Positions 37,319-49,829 of a stretch of DNA of 64,000 bases are shown one piece after another. The translations under genes and the position numbers were made by a program. Source of the stretch: Paraescarpia echinospica (lineage: Eukaryota > Annelida > Polychaeta > Sabellida > Siboglinidae); NCBI GenBank assembly GCA_020002185.1, contig CM034534.1:60540948-60604947 (forward strand). The letters are read 5' to 3'. Positions within the stretch are counted from its first letter, which is position 1, and every line of letters starts with the position of its first letter. Below the pieces are notes generated by a model. That model was given only the letters and a program-made list of their open reading frames with translations. It was not told the DNA's origin and searched no databases.

Positions 37319-38335
37319 TTTTATGTATAATTCCTTTTGTAAATGCTATTTAAAAGAAATACATAAAATAGAAAGTTTTAGTTAAAATTGTTGTATTGTG
37401 CAAGACTATTTTTTTCACATTTCCTTCAGATCAAAAAACTGTCACACAAATTTATTCAATGGCCTTTACATAATTGTCCATAACTTCGCCAATTTTCTCT
37501 TAAATAGACCTTTCCAATGGTGTATCACATTTGCCATTTTGATGAATTATTGCATTTTCACCGACCTCCCTATCTTTAACGCGTTGTTTACCCGAATTAC
37601 AAAAAGCAGCTCTTAAGGCCGATTTTGCTCCATAAATTGATAAAATAATTTTTCATCCTTACCGATAATCGAAAATGAACATTGCGTTTTACTAACAAAC
37701 CATCCTGGATGCGGTTCATAAAAACGGTCCTAATAATTGGCAATTTCTAAGTCTAAGACGACAATACTGTACACCAATCTTTAACTCTCACAAACAGCTA
37801 TATTTTACTAACTGCGCTTTAATTTGGGTCCACTTTCACGCAGAGAACCACGTGTTCACAGCCAAATATGTCTTCCAAATGTTAGCGATTAAAAGTTTGC
37901 TATTAAAAGCAAGATTTGTTTACACGACATTAACGTAGTGACCCGTTGTGGCGTTGACTCAAATTTGCGGCTTCGCGAAGGTCAAGTTTGTTGTGACATA
38001 TGTTAATACATTTTGAACAACGTTTAAGCTGTATGTAACTTAACCTGCGCACTACTGCCCTTCTTTCGACGGCACAATTTCGGTTTAAGTTGTTGGCGCT
38101 CTCTACGCTCTTGTAAACTGAACATTGTCAACAACGACGTTCCCGTCAAAACATTGCACCGTGTGTGACACGGAAATAGTGTCCTCTGTGATATGTCGGC
38201 GGCTTCTGTAAGATTTCTTTTTATTCTTCGCACAGTGAACAAAAAGTCATATGTTGTTGAAAAGTGGTTGTTTTCAAACACTTTTTGACAACTGTTCAAT
38301 CTGTTTTGCCAAACTATGCCAACTGTGTAGATTAT
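37319..38335. other. Non-coding interval
   Basis: AT-rich, no exon or repeat supported. Confidence 0.4.
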
Positions 38336-39160
38336 CGATTTTCATGATGGAAATTGTCGCGGCAATATATGGTGTTCCTCGGGGCTCCGTGTTTGGTCCT
38401 TGCTTATTCCTCTTCTGTATAAATGAAATTCCAGACAATAATCACATCTACAGTTAGACTATTTGCCGGCACCATTATGTACCTAGCCCTTAAGGCCAAG
38501 CCCAAGTCAAATGCTGCTGTGGTCCAGGAAGACCTAAATAACATTGGGAAATGGGCAGTGACTTGGAAAATTGAGTTTACTCTTCAAAAGTGCCATATCA
38601 TACCAATAACAAAAACTATCATAAACAACAAGTACATGCTCCATGGTAAAACACTAGAAACTGTCTCACAGGTAAATATCTTTGTGTCACTATACCCTAA
38701 TATATTCGGTGGAATGCCCATATAAATAACATTACCCTCATATATTCGGTGGAATGCCCACATAAATAACATTTCTTGGAAAGCAAATAGATCACTTGGC
38801 TTCCTCCGCAGAAATCGTAAAAGTTCCATCAATCCAAATAAAAACTCAGGCCTACTTTACCTTTGTGAGACCCAAACTCGAAAACTGTTGTACCGTCTGG
38901 GATCCCTATTCTCACACAAATAAAAAAAATAGAAATGATTCAACGGCGTGCATCCTGATATATCCTACATCGCCACCACAATACCTCCAGTGTCAGCACG
39001 TTGAGGGTAGGCGGAAGTACGGAAGAAGTAGAATATATCGCTCTTTGCATTTTAAGAAAAAAATAACGATCACGTTAGTGAAATGCATTTTGGAAATACT
39101 CCTTGATTATTCCGCCAGATTTTGTTCTACGATGTATTTTCTGTAAAAAGCTTAAGACGA
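38336..39160 (+). pseudogene. Decayed LINE reverse transcriptase fragment
   Basis: Recognisable RT pieces in shifted frames are GVPRGSVFGPCLFLFCINEIP, then VRLFAGTIMYLAL (the FADD site has become FAGT), NIGKWAVTWKIEF, and after a 40-bp duplication ISWKANRSLGFLRRN and TFVRPKLENCCTVWDP. It is a CR1/L2-like RT palm-to-thumb segment. Loss of the catalytic aspartates, stops and the duplication show an old copy. Neither the endonuclease nor a 3' tail is visible. Confidence 0.7.
38692..38771. repeat. 40-bp tandem duplication inside the RT fragment
   Basis: Two 40-base copies with two differences (TACCCTAATATATTCGGTGG and TACCCTCATATATTCGGTGG). It shifts the reading frame by one. Confidence 0.9.
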
Positions 39161-39204
39161 AATGGTCCCCTGGACATTTGCAAACACTCTCTAATAAAGA
39201 AATC

Positions 39205-39790
39205 GGTATAGTCACCTACTCGGTTTCTGCCCTATCTGAGTTTCTGCCTCATTACGATTACGTAGCTTGATCTCATATTAAATGCATCATTAGTCAGATA
39301 TATCGGACACAATGAGCAATGGACGTCTACAAACTTGCAACAAAGTTATTTGTCTCAAATTAAAACGAGGCAAACAGATTTTTTACAGATATTTTGACAG
39401 TGCACCATATCGGTGACGGTGATGTAAACAACCGTAATATTAAAATTTACAGGGCGAAATTGTAAGCAACTATTCACCCTAATCACCACAAGAAATTCAA
39501 CGAACAGACCGTGGACTTTATACAGTGAATGCGTTGCGATTTGTCGCACAGTGATGATTTTGATAACGATGAGGCAGAAACCGTGTGCTTCCGTTTGGTG
39601 CGTGAATTGATTATCATCTTACGAATATTGTAAGTATTTCACTAAAAACAACTTATTTGACGCTTCGTTTGCATGCCATTGAGGAAATAAGTGGTTCTGA
39701 TTAATAATACTGATACGTTGCTAAACGATTTCAAAAATTCTTGGTGAAAACTGCATATAATACTTGCGTAAGGCAGAAACTGAGTGGTCC
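39205..39790. repeat. Inverted GGCAGAAAC repeats, possible MITE
   Basis: CTCGGTTTCTGCCCTATCTG and GAGTTTCTGCCTCAT at 39217-39254 recur inverted as ATGAGGCAGAAACCG (39569-39583) and TAAGGCAGAAACTGAG (39769-39784). No gene lies inside. Either pair could be the ends of a small non-autonomous element. Confidence 0.5.
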
Positions 39791-39802
39791 AGTATACTTT
39801 AC

Positions 39803-39899
39803 CATTTTGTGCCGATTGTCGCCGTCGGGAACAACACTCGACCACCTCGGGAAGCAGAATGAGCCAGACTCCCACTAAACTGAAGCAGAAGGCGAACAT
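39803..39899 (-). CDS. Candidate first exon with signal-peptide-like start
   Basis: On the minus strand an ATG (39899) opens MFAFCFSLVGVWLILLPEVV followed by CCSRRRQSAQN. A hydrophobic core is followed by small and charged residues, as in a secretion signal. The frame reaches a donor (AATG|GTAAAGTAT) at 39802. No further exon was found, and the product is unknown. A chance hydrophobic frame cannot be excluded. Confidence 0.3.
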
Positions 39900-41109
39900 T
39901 GTTTCAGTTGACTTTCAGACGCGTTTTGTGTACGTAGTCGTAGACTGTATTGTCCGATGGTTTCTGTTACGGCTCCTTCTCTATCCGCAAGACATTTGAA
40001 ACTGACACTGAACTGTTCTCCGCACGGACGTGCGTCACAGCTACATACCGATGACGTAATTTCTCGGTCGCGTTGTACTAAAAAAACTTCGGGAAAACAT
40101 GACATAAACATTGAGCCTCAATGCTACAAGCAATGGTTGTGAGTCGGGTCGATGTTCGGGCCTTCAAATAATGGTAACGTCAATATGTAACAGAAAAATA
40201 TTAAGATGTATTTTTGATCACTAAATTGATACTAACCGTGTCAGTGTGTCAGTCACTACACGTATACTTGCAATTTATTTACGCGCGACGTCACGAAAAA
40301 CGGAACACTTGTGTAAAACTTGAGAGTAAAAATTTCTTTCGCAAAACAATTTATGTCCTATATGATGTCGTAGCATAGGGTTGAAAGTGTGCTAAAATGA
40401 TTAGTAGAAGATCAGTTATTGCCTTGTGTTTATTACGTATAGTATGATGAAATAGATCATTCACATTGTGTCTCGTCTGTCACACATGTTAATCTATGTG
40501 TCCTGCAAAATGTTCTACAATTATAATCATTTGTGTTTGTTTGTAGAGGTGTATTGTAAAGGTACTGAACAGTCATATATAAAAGTATTATGTTTTCCAT
40601 TAAAATGGTCGAATGATAGTACTAACATTGCAAAATATTGTCGTTTTTTCAAAATCCGGCGGAAAGGTTCCACCCAGATTTGTTTTTCCCCAAAGAAAAA
40701 ATAATTAATTGTCTAGGCCTGTCTTACACCTCACCACTAACTCAGCATACCTCTGACGGAGCACTAAAGGACAAAAAAAAACCTGTTTGACTGGCTCAGC
40801 AGCAAATGTGACTGATGCAACATAAACAACAAGGTAAATAAAACAAACTTTTATTTTAAAACTGTCTCTACTTGTTTGGGCTGTTCAAACAAGTAAAGAG
40901 ACAGTTTAAAAATAGCTGTTTGCTTACCTGATCTCAATCACTTTCTTTATGCAAATTGTGAACACTTTAACATGGAAGTAACTGAAGATCTGATTACATG
41001 AATTTCAAATTGGCTACCAGACATGTGATTACATAAAGCTTAATCAAACACAGTGTTAGAACTTTTCCTGTTTGTGTCAATTCTCAAGGATCTCATGTTT
41101 TACTTTCAG
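39900..41109. other. Non-coding interval
   Basis: No gene is supported. It contains the hairpin at 40856-40910. Confidence 0.45.
40856..40910. repeat. Hairpin-forming inverted repeat
   Basis: AAACTGTCTCTACTTGTTT and AAACAAGTAAAGAGACAGTT pair over about 19 bases with a 2-base bulge and a short loop (GGGCTGTTC). Confidence 0.9.
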
Positions 41110-41459
41110 ATATTATTCTTGATGATCTGACGAGGTGGAACTACTAGCGGATCCAGTCCTATGAGGTCTATTAAGAATACTACGACACAGAAGGGGCATA
41201 GTTTTGACACGGAGACTGAAGAAAGGAGACTGAGAGGAGAGAAAGTAACAGGTGTGAAGGTACAGAGGGACGGGGAAAAAGTGTTCGGCAGAGGAAAAGA
41301 AAACGTGGGATAGATCAACAGGTAACAGGTGGTCAGCCTGTAGAGAACGAGGAGAGTCGCGACAACGATACAGGTGGTGAAGAGACAGATACCACAGAGG
41401 CAGTTGGTAAGACTGCGAAACAAAATACTGAGAAGAAGACAGATGGAAGAAGACAAAGT

Positions 41460-42081
41460 GTTCAACAAAAGAAAGGTAAACAGGTCGGTGTTGAGGAGCT
41501 GCAAGAGAAAGAACGCAAGATTGATGCAGAAGCAGTAGTTAAGGGGAAAGAGGGGGAACTGCGAGTGGTCATGGGGGATTCTATTAACAGGAAGTTGGTC
41601 AAGACAATACACAAAGGGAAGGATATGACTATATGTTTACCAGGGGCAAAGAAAAAAGTCACAGAATGAGTAGGCCAGGTCATGGGTAATGGCAACGGGA
41701 GATCTATTCTTGTGCACGTGGGCACCAATAATGCCGAGAAGCAAGGTACGACGGCCATCATATATAAGTATAGGAAACTGCTCTGCACACTGAAAGAGGT
41801 ACGCATTGGACATATCGTGTTGTCGGGTATACTGCCAATAATGGGTGGCAGAGGACAACACTACAAGAATTACAGAAGAATGAACATACTGGTACAGAAG
41901 TTATATATGGAGGAAGGAGTCGGCTTCGTAGACATGTGAGCAAGCTTTGTAAGGAGAGAAGATCTGTTTATGAGTGATGAACTACATCTGACAGGAAAAG
42001 GAGCAGCAGTTCTAGGGAGCGAGTTCATTAGGTGCATAGGTGAAGGTACAGGTACAGGCACAGTTGAGTATTTAAACTAAA
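41460..42081 (+). pseudogene. LINE-3 ORF1 esterase domain
   Basis: GDSINRKL, HVGTNNAEKQ, SGILPIMGGRG and DELHLTGKG correspond to the SGNH esterase motifs of LINE-2 ORF1 (GDSILRK, HVGTNN, DGLHL). TGA codons near 41668 and 41937 interrupt it. The order and spacing match LINE-2, which confirms a shared family. Confidence 0.8.
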
Positions 42082-42139
42082 AGCACAGGGAGGATACGTT
42101 GAGCCACCTCAAAGAAATAGTACAGACACATCTACAAGG

Positions 42140-44876
42140 AAAGGTTAACCAAATATCCATAAAATAGATGTGTATGCTTATATGCCAGAAGCATGATAGT
42201 AAATAAGAGAAGCGATTTAGACATCATGATAGCGCATATTGGCCCCAACATAATTAAATAGGCATCACAGAATCATGGGCACATGAAGACATGGTAGATT
42301 ATGAATTAACTCTATCGGGTTATGTCATGTTTAGAAATGACAGACAAGAGAGAAGGGAGAGGCGAAGTCATTCTGAATATTAAAGAATCCATACAGGCAT
42401 ATGAAGTACAAATAAAACGTGAAGCAGATTACGAGTAAGCTATTTGGTGCAACATAATTACCAGAAACTCAACATTAACAATATGACTAATTTATCGTAG
42501 CCCTGACATAAGACAAGGGGACGATGTAAAACTGCACAGTGCTATATAGGAGATAAGTAAAGGGAATGTGTTATAATGGGTGATTTTAATCATGGATATA
42601 TTCAGTGGAAACTACTAGAGAGTGCTGGAGGTGATGACCAACAGTTTCTACTTCTAATACAGGACTGTTTTCTTACCCAAAATATTTTGGAACCAAACAA
42701 AGGTGGGAATGTGTTGGATTTAGTGTTCTCTTCTCAAAAAGAGTTAGTTGATACTGTTAAAATGCATGAACCTTTGGGATCTAGTCATCATAACCAGATC
42801 CATTTTAGTATAAAAGTACAATCAGGGAATATTGGTAAAAAGCGATGGAGGAGTAACGTTAACAAAGGCAAATATAAACAGATGAGAAAATATTTAGCAC
42901 ACATAGATTGGACTAACCTAATGAAGGACAAGACAGCAACAGATGTTGAACCATTTTGAAAAATGAGATTGAGGGCATTATTGAAAGATTTGTTCCCCTA
43001 AAAAAGCAAGGGAAACGATCCAGGAAAAAACACCAATCAAAAGAAGATATACGAAAGATTGCTTACAAACAAATTATGTGGAGAGTTTATAAAAACATTG
43101 GAAATATAGAAGACTATAACAACTACAAAGAGGCCCTTAACCTAGCTACAACCGAAATTCGAAAATCCAAACGAACGTTTGAGCAGAAATTGGCGAATGA
43201 TAGCAAGAGTTCCTATGCTTATGGAAGAAGTAAACAGAAGGTTCGTCATAAGGTGGGACCAACAGAAAACAGTGCAGGAAACGTAATATCTGATGGGTTT
43301 CAAATGGCAGAGGCCCTGAACGAGTATTTCAGCTGAGTGTTTACCACAGGATATATAATTTCACTACCATTACCAGTTAATAAATTTGAGGGGATGAATC
43401 AAATCAATTAGGTTAGTTGTTTGTTACTCCTGAAATGGTATCAAACACAATTAAGACGATGAAAGAAAACAAATCACCTGGAGTTGAAGGGATACCATCA
43501 AAACTGCTTAAGGAAATTGTAGATCAAATCAGTACACCACTTGCTATATTCTTTAACTTGTTACTTAAAGAGGGGATCATTCCACTAGAATGGAAAGAAG
43601 CAAACATTACACCATTATTTATAAAGGAATCGAGCAGCAAGACAGACAATTACAGATCAGTGAGCTTACCATCAGTTTTATGCAAATTATTAGAAACGCT
43701 TAATAGAGACCGCATGGTGGAATTCTTTATAAAACACAATTTAATAAATGAATCTCAACATGGGTTCCTAAAAGCTAGGTATTGTCTAACCAATCTCTTA
43801 TTATGTTTTGGGAAGAAATTACAAAGTGAGTGGATGATAGTTCACCAGTGGATGTTGTCTACTTAGATTTTCAGAAAGCATTTGGTAAAGTGCCACATCA
43901 AGATTGTTACTTCAACTAAAAGCCCACGGTATAGGGAACGGTGTGATGAGTTGGATACAAACATGGTTGACAGAAGACAGAGAGTTATAGTAGAGGGGGA
44001 GATTTGAAACCGGAAACCAGTTTTGAGTGGAGTGCCACAGCGGTCGGTGTTGGGACCTATATTATTCTTGATATATATATGTATATATATATAGATGATT
44101 TGGATGATGATTTATCAAGCAAAGTACTAACATTCGCAGACGATACAAAAGTGTTCAGAACAGTTAAAACAGATAAACGCATTTTACATGATGATCTAGC
44201 CAAATTGGTCAAATGGTCTGAAAAGTGGCAAATGTTGTTTAATTTTGGGAAGTGTAAATGCATCCACGTAGGACATGACAATATGAACAAAGAATACATA
44301 ATAGGTAAAACTGTAAAGAAAAGGACTTAGGAGTAACAGTTAGTGCTGACATGAAAGTTTCGGAGCAATGTGGAATTGCTGCTTCAAAGGGTTACCAAAT
44401 ACTAGGGCTAATTAGGAGAAATATCACATATAAGGAGAAACAACTAATTGTACCATTGTACAAAGCAATAGTTAGGCCACATTTGGGATATTGTATGCAA
44501 GCATGAAGGCCATATCGTACGAAGGACATTGATAAGCTAGAAAGAGTGCAACGAAGAGCAACTAAGCTGATTCCTGAACTGAAAGATCTTGGTTAAGAAA
44601 GACGCCTATTAGAATGACAACACTCGAGACTAGGAGACTAAGAGGAAACTAAATATAAGTTTTTAAGATATTGAATGGTTATGAAGATATTGATAGAAAT
44701 ATTTTTTTCAAACTGAAAGAAGGCAGTATAACCATAGGGCATAATGCAGCATTGGTCAAGGAAGAGTGTAGGTTCGATATGAGAAAGTACTCATTCTCTC
44801 AGAGGACAATAAATGACTGGAACAAATTATCTGATGATTGTGTTAATGCTAGCAGTGTGAATATGTTCAAAAATTA
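42140..44876 (+). pseudogene. LINE-3 ORF2 endonuclease and reverse transcriptase
   Basis: Endonuclease motifs MGDFNHGYIQW and SSHHNQIHF (SDH changed to SHH) are followed by RT motifs NKSPGVEGIPSKLL, HGFLKARYCLTN, LSGVPQRSVLGPILF and FADDTKVF (FADD 44133-44144), then a C-terminus paralleling LINE-2. At least ten stops or frame changes are visible. It is non-functional. Confidence 0.82.
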
Positions 44877-44890
44877 AATTGACAATATCT

Positions 44891-46007
44891 GGCGTGGGTG
44901 GATTATGAGCCATTTTACAGTAACGTGTATATTTCAACCGATAAATAAATAAAAAATGTTTTGCTTAATTTATCCAAATTCTTTTATTATAATGGACCAG
45001 TGTCTCAAACCCAATTACCAACAGTCAGCAGCGATCGATATTAACAAACTTACTGAACATGTGTATTTGAAAACACCTACCAGAGTCGCATGTCCGAACC
45101 ATAACGACCTTGGACATGTTACTAATATGACAGAAATTTCATATTTTAAAATGACTTGGGCAAACCAATGGAAATTTTCGATTATGCTGATATCAGCTTT
45201 CGAAAATTAATGCACTAATATAGTATTATAAGGTTACAATCTCAATTATACTGACACAACATATCCGGATGTTATTTATCCAGTAACCTGCATATTTGGT
45301 TTGTTGTAGTTATGCACAGTAATTGGTAAACAACACATCTGATCAACAATTGGGTTCATGAAATCATTACTTAGGGCAGTTACTAGTCAATATAAATACA
45401 AACCATTTTATTGTGTTATATCACCACATAAAAACAATAATTTTTAACTAGTGTTATGACTAAAACAAAACGTTATGGCTGATACAGTATTGTTATGGCT
45501 AAGACAACAAATCTTATTACTGTGGTGAGTAAAATTATTACATATTTACGTAATTCTACATGGCTTAATCGGGTATACAATTGTTAAACATTATTGCTGT
45601 TGAAAAGTTTCGCCGCCGCGCCGCTTATTCGCTTATTACTGGGGGGGGAGAACACCATGTTCGCCCTCCAATTACACCCAACTATCACGGTCGCCAAAAC
45701 ACCTTAATCCTCTCATAAAACCTCGATTTTCACCCGCCCTTGACGCTCGCCACAAAACAAACATTCACGCTCACAATTACTGGGGGACAGAACCATATGT
45801 CTGCCCCCAGCGAAATTCCAGGGGTGACAGCTACCATCCCTGCCTACTGTTCCCGCGCCTATGGCCACTAAGATGTTTCACTAAGTGGACATAGTTTATT
45901 ATATTATGCGTATTTATAGTTTGATGGCATTATAACAATGTATAGTAATAGAATAACGAAATTTGGTTGAACACCTAAAGTGCATAGTAAAATCAAATGT
46001 TTCCCTC

Positions 46008-46008
<1 letters not shown>
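44891..46008. other. Non-coding interval
   Basis: Two related 35-base words, TTACTGGGGGGGGAGAACAC with CATGTTCGCCC (45636-45666) and TTACTGGGGGACAGAACCAT with ATGTCTGCCC (45778-45808), suggest a diverged tandem repeat. No gene is supported. Confidence 0.45.
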
Positions 46009-46086
<78 letters not shown>

Positions 46087-46114
46087 GATCTCAGAAGGCA
46101 GAAGTGTGTGTGTG

Positions 46115-46210
<96 letters not shown>

Positions 46211-46230
46211 TGTGTGTGTGTGTGTGTGTT
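46009..46230. repeat. (AC)n, (TG)n and (CGTG)n microsatellites
   Basis: (AC)n at 46020-46083, a 20-base spacer, then (TG)n passing into (TGCG)n and back to (TG)n by 46230. The 3' flank matches the flank of the microsatellite at 6265-6380. Confidence 0.95.
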
Positions 46231-47049
46231 ATATCCCTAGATGATTTGAGTACAAAAACACATGAATGGTATGAGTCAACAAGGGCAAAGAAAATGTTGA
46301 ACAGCCAGGAATAAGATATATATATATATCTGAATATATATGTTGTTGTTTAACGAGGGTAACCGGAAGTGTCTGCGAAGCCATCTGCATGGCAAAATTA
46401 CAGTAACAAAACAACTATGCAATGCACCCTATTATTAATAGTTAGCCGCCAGCCAATTGTTGGTAAAAAGACGATCTTTTTGGATAATATAGATTACAAT
46501 GGTGGAAAGTGGCAGAAATATGCATTAATGCCAAACATAGCAGGCAGATAGAATGTTTTTAATTCATGCAAATAGCCCAATTTTTTGCCCGAAGCATATT
46601 TTGGGTCTCACTGAGTAAAAATATATTGAGCTGTTTTCACCCAGACACCCGTTTCCATGGTAACAAAGACAATGTCCACCATTCATAGTGTGACAGATGC
46701 AATATTTTGAGGAACGAATTGATTAAAGCTTTGCTACTCGTTAACTGCAAGTCACCAATTAATGATTATGTATCTGTGAATTGCAAATGGGTTAAGCACG
46801 GTTCAACATATTTGACTCCTTACATTTTTTACAAAATAGGGTGTGCAAAATAGGAGACAGAATTTGTTTGCAGTTTTCCCAAAATAAATTCTCTATGACT
46901 TATAATGTTTGTTAATTTTTTTCTTTTAGAAATAAACTGAGGAAGGGTTCTGTCGCAGAAATATATTTTTTATTTTCATTTAGCTATTTTCCTTTTTTCA
47001 GAGAGACACTAGTACATTATAAAATATATAAAATAAAAGGAGGCCTCCA
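46231..47049. other. Non-coding interval
   Basis: The first 60 bases are the conserved flank shared with 6381-6428. The rest is AT-rich and without features. Confidence 0.45.
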
Positions 47050-47927
47050 GATATTCCTTTAATTTAAATTTGTAGCTTCGAAATGCTGTCGTCAAATTTT
47101 TTTTATGCCAAAATACCCCCATTTTAGGACTTCAAATAGCTACAGAAAAGGCAAATCTTGAGCGTGCCCGCAGACGTTTTGGAAGCTTGTTCCAACTGTA
47201 GGTGGTGCGATTAGCAAAGAAGTGTTTTTCGTACACGTATTGGTGCGAGAGTAGTTTTTTTGTAATTTAAGTCTATGGCTTCTCAGATTTCCTGTCTTTC
47301 GTCTTCTAAAGAAACATGTTCAGGTCACGGGCTGCTCAGTTTCAACGCTCTGTTTTGAGTTGTTTCTAATTCTTTGATACCGTTTTGATAATAGAGGTTC
47401 CAGACTGGGGACGCATATTCCAGAACTGGTGTAATCATACAGTTGTTTATTGTTTTCATTTTTGTTTAGGTCTGCTTTCAAAACATCTTTTTATTAATCC
47501 TATCCGTTGGTTTGCTTTGATGTAACATGTTTTATGTGCGTGTTTGGTTTTAAGTTTCTGTCCATTTAATTAATAGACATAGTTAATACTTTGTTTTATT
47601 TTAAGCACAACACATTTGGTAGCGTGATAGTTTAATAACCAAGTGTTGGACCAAACTCCAAGTTTTTTTAAATCATCTTGAAGACATATTTGAATATAGT
47701 TTTGTATCGTCAGCAAACATCTTAGCAGTTGCCTTTACTGAGTTTGGTAGATCATTAACATATTAAAAAAAAAAAATAGGTCCTAGAATCGAGCGTTGTG
47801 GGACCCCACTTTTTACCTTTCTCCAAAATATGTTTCCATTTCTCAGAACTACTCTATGTTGTCTACCTGATAGAAAAGATTCCATCCATAGCAGTACTTT
47901 GCCTTTGGTGCAATTTTGTTTTAATTT
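47050..47927 (-). pseudogene. Decayed LINE reverse transcriptase fragment, minus strand
   Basis: Minus-strand reading gives KVLLWMESFLSGRQHRVV, then SGVPQRSILGPI, a T12 run, YVNDLPNSVKATAKMFADDT (catalytic FADD at 47706-47717) and a C-terminus ending near 47050 with KLPKRLR-type sequence. The 5' part is cut at 47927, exactly where the rearranged zinc-finger gene copy begins. Stops and the homopolymer expansion make it inactive. Confidence 0.7.
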
Positions 47928-48599
47928 ATGAAACCTCCTATAGAAAATGAAATTATTGACAGTGTGCTGAAAGCTATGAAGGAGAAAGCACGTCGACTCC
48001 TCGATAAAATCAAATGTACCGTGAGATGGAACGATCATGATGAGATGGTATACAGAAATACGGCGGTGCCCGGAAGTAATATAATAGATCTCGCGATTTG
48101 GGTTGATTAAATTAATTTTCGCTCGCTTATCCCCAACGTTTTTTTCTAGTCTAGTCTTGTTGGAATGTTCATTATATCGGATTAACACCTGATTGTACAA
48201 AACGACCTTCTCACTGTCGTTTAAATCACCACGTTCAATGATGTCTCGCATTTCATCGTCGAGTCAGAGCAAAACATTTCCAATAGGATTGGTCGAAGGA
48301 TGTTGCGGTTGGATGTTTTCCAAAATAGGGGGACCGACCAGGGCCATTTTCTTTGTATGCTCCATGGACACTCGATACGGTGACAGCGATGTTGAGCTTG
48401 TCGCCGGGGCCAGAGGCGCAGCTGTCATAGTTGGCGCGGGGACAAGTGAATTCAATGTCGTGGTGCTTGTCGATCGTCCACAGCGACTGTGGGCACTGTG
48501 CTCTTTCCAGTTGTCCCGACGTGTGAAATGCCTATTGCAATCTGTGCACTGGAATGGTGCTAATGACGGTGATGGTGTTGGGCCTGTTGATAAGCTCAC
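47928..48599. pseudogene. Zinc-finger gene copy C, with an internal inversion
   Basis: 48112-48599 reads on the minus strand: start MSLSTGPTPSPSLAPFQC, one C2H2-like finger (CTDCNRHFTRRDNWKEH), a Ser/Thr/Pro linker, MALVGPPILENIQPQ and NDSEKVVLYNQVLIRYN. The next segment of the same protein, ENEIIDSVLKAMKEKARRLL to VPGSNIIDLA, lies at 47928-48110 on the plus strand, so this piece has been inverted in place. It matches copies A (57330-58285) and B (53242-53596). Function unknown; the finger suggests nucleic acid binding. Confidence 0.72.
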
Positions 48600-49829
48600 G
48601 ATGTAGGTGTTTATGGTTCACATGTAATCTACGAAACGAATCGTGATTCTTTGTTGATGATGGCTTTGCCTAACGTAGGGTCAATTCTCCGTGACACCAC
48701 GTGATCTTTTCGGGTGGCAAGTTTATGAGGGTGGCACATTTAAGTAATACATATATAACAAACATTGTTTTACCATACTCTGCGGTACCGGTAAAAATAG
48801 AGGTGAACGAATGAATTAACCTCGTCCCATATTTGATGCAAATGACCAAAGTGGACAAGTTCAGACTTGCATAGTAAACACTCGCTTTTTCTTCTTAATC
48901 TTGTCTCCCTGTGGCTGGTATGTATTCTAGTAGAAACTGGTTTCGAGGCACGCAGTACTATTAATACAACATACATCAAGAAAGCGCGACGAGGTGTAGT
49001 TACAATGTAACATATTGTACATCGCGGAGAGTTCCAGACTTCCATATCTGCACCGATAACACTTGCTCTGTCCGATCCAGTTTAAACTGTAGAGAAACCG
49101 TCGTGGACTTATCTATATGTAGATGGTATGTATTCTAGTTGAGTGCTGTTTTGATGCACGCGGTACACTTGCCTAGTCCAATACACTTGTCTAGTCCAGT
49201 ACATTTGACTATGTGACGTCACTGACCTCGTTGAATAGTTCACCACATAACCACCATGGGTACTTACAGACACGTGATACTAATAATCGCACACACGTCA
49301 CATCAAGAAAACGCGACGAGACGTAATTACAATGTAATAGATTGTCCGTCGTAGACAAGTTCAAACTTGCATAGTAGATACTCTAGTAAGTGAAATTAGT
49401 TAAAACAATGTCCGTTAAGGGGTTATTGTTCAATTTCTAATTGTAAAGGATAAGTTCCGAGGGAAGTATGACTGACAAGAGAACTTTAATAGGTGAAGTT
49501 AGTTACAAATATAGGCGTTACGGGGATTTTAGTCAATTTTTAACAATTTAAACATATAGGGCATAATAGCTTCAAAGGGTACTAATTCACAGTGATTAAT
49601 TATGATTGACCTCGGTGGATTGTTGCCAACTGTTGTTCAGGGTTTTCTGAGTTGTTGTTACTCTGTCTATACAGGGACTCTACTCTTACCCCAGCTGACG
49701 TCGGATAGTTTAACACCTGTCTCTAGTAAAACAGTCAAACAGTCTTTAATCACCGCAGTTGAATTAATGTCCTTGGTCGCGCAATTGTCTAATCAAGCAG
49801 TTTGTCGTTTTGAATAATACATGATGAAT
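48600..49829. other. Non-coding, with a diverged direct repeat
   Basis: Blocks at about 48850-49040 and 49120-49400 share GGTATGTATTCTAGT, ACATCAAGAAA.CGCGACGAG and GACAAGTTCA.ACTTGCATAGTA in partly rearranged order. The 48600-48640 segment resembles the 5' UTR of gene copy A. No gene is supported. Confidence 0.5.

Larger units (their letters stand above)
41110..44890 (+). mobile_element. LINE-3: decayed relative of LINE-2
   Basis: Nucleotide similarity to LINE-2 begins inside its ORF1 (GACACGGAGACTGAAGAAAGG in both) and runs through the esterase and ORF2. The 5' zinc-knuckle part and most of the basic repeat array are absent, so the copy is 5'-truncated or of a shorter subfamily. Many stops and frame shifts show that it is older than LINE-2. 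The 3' UTR differs from that of LINE-2. Confidence 0.85.

Noticed and set aside
46009..46314. His/Thr and Cys/Val repeat proteins
   Set aside because: Microsatellite translation.
47763..48251. A fusion protein of the zinc-finger gene and a reverse transcriptase on the minus strand
   Set aside because: The open frame crosses an inverted segment and a LINE border; the apparent fusion is accidental.
49602..49817. A 71-codon plus-strand frame
   Set aside because: No motif, no splice sites, no repeat in other copies of the region.
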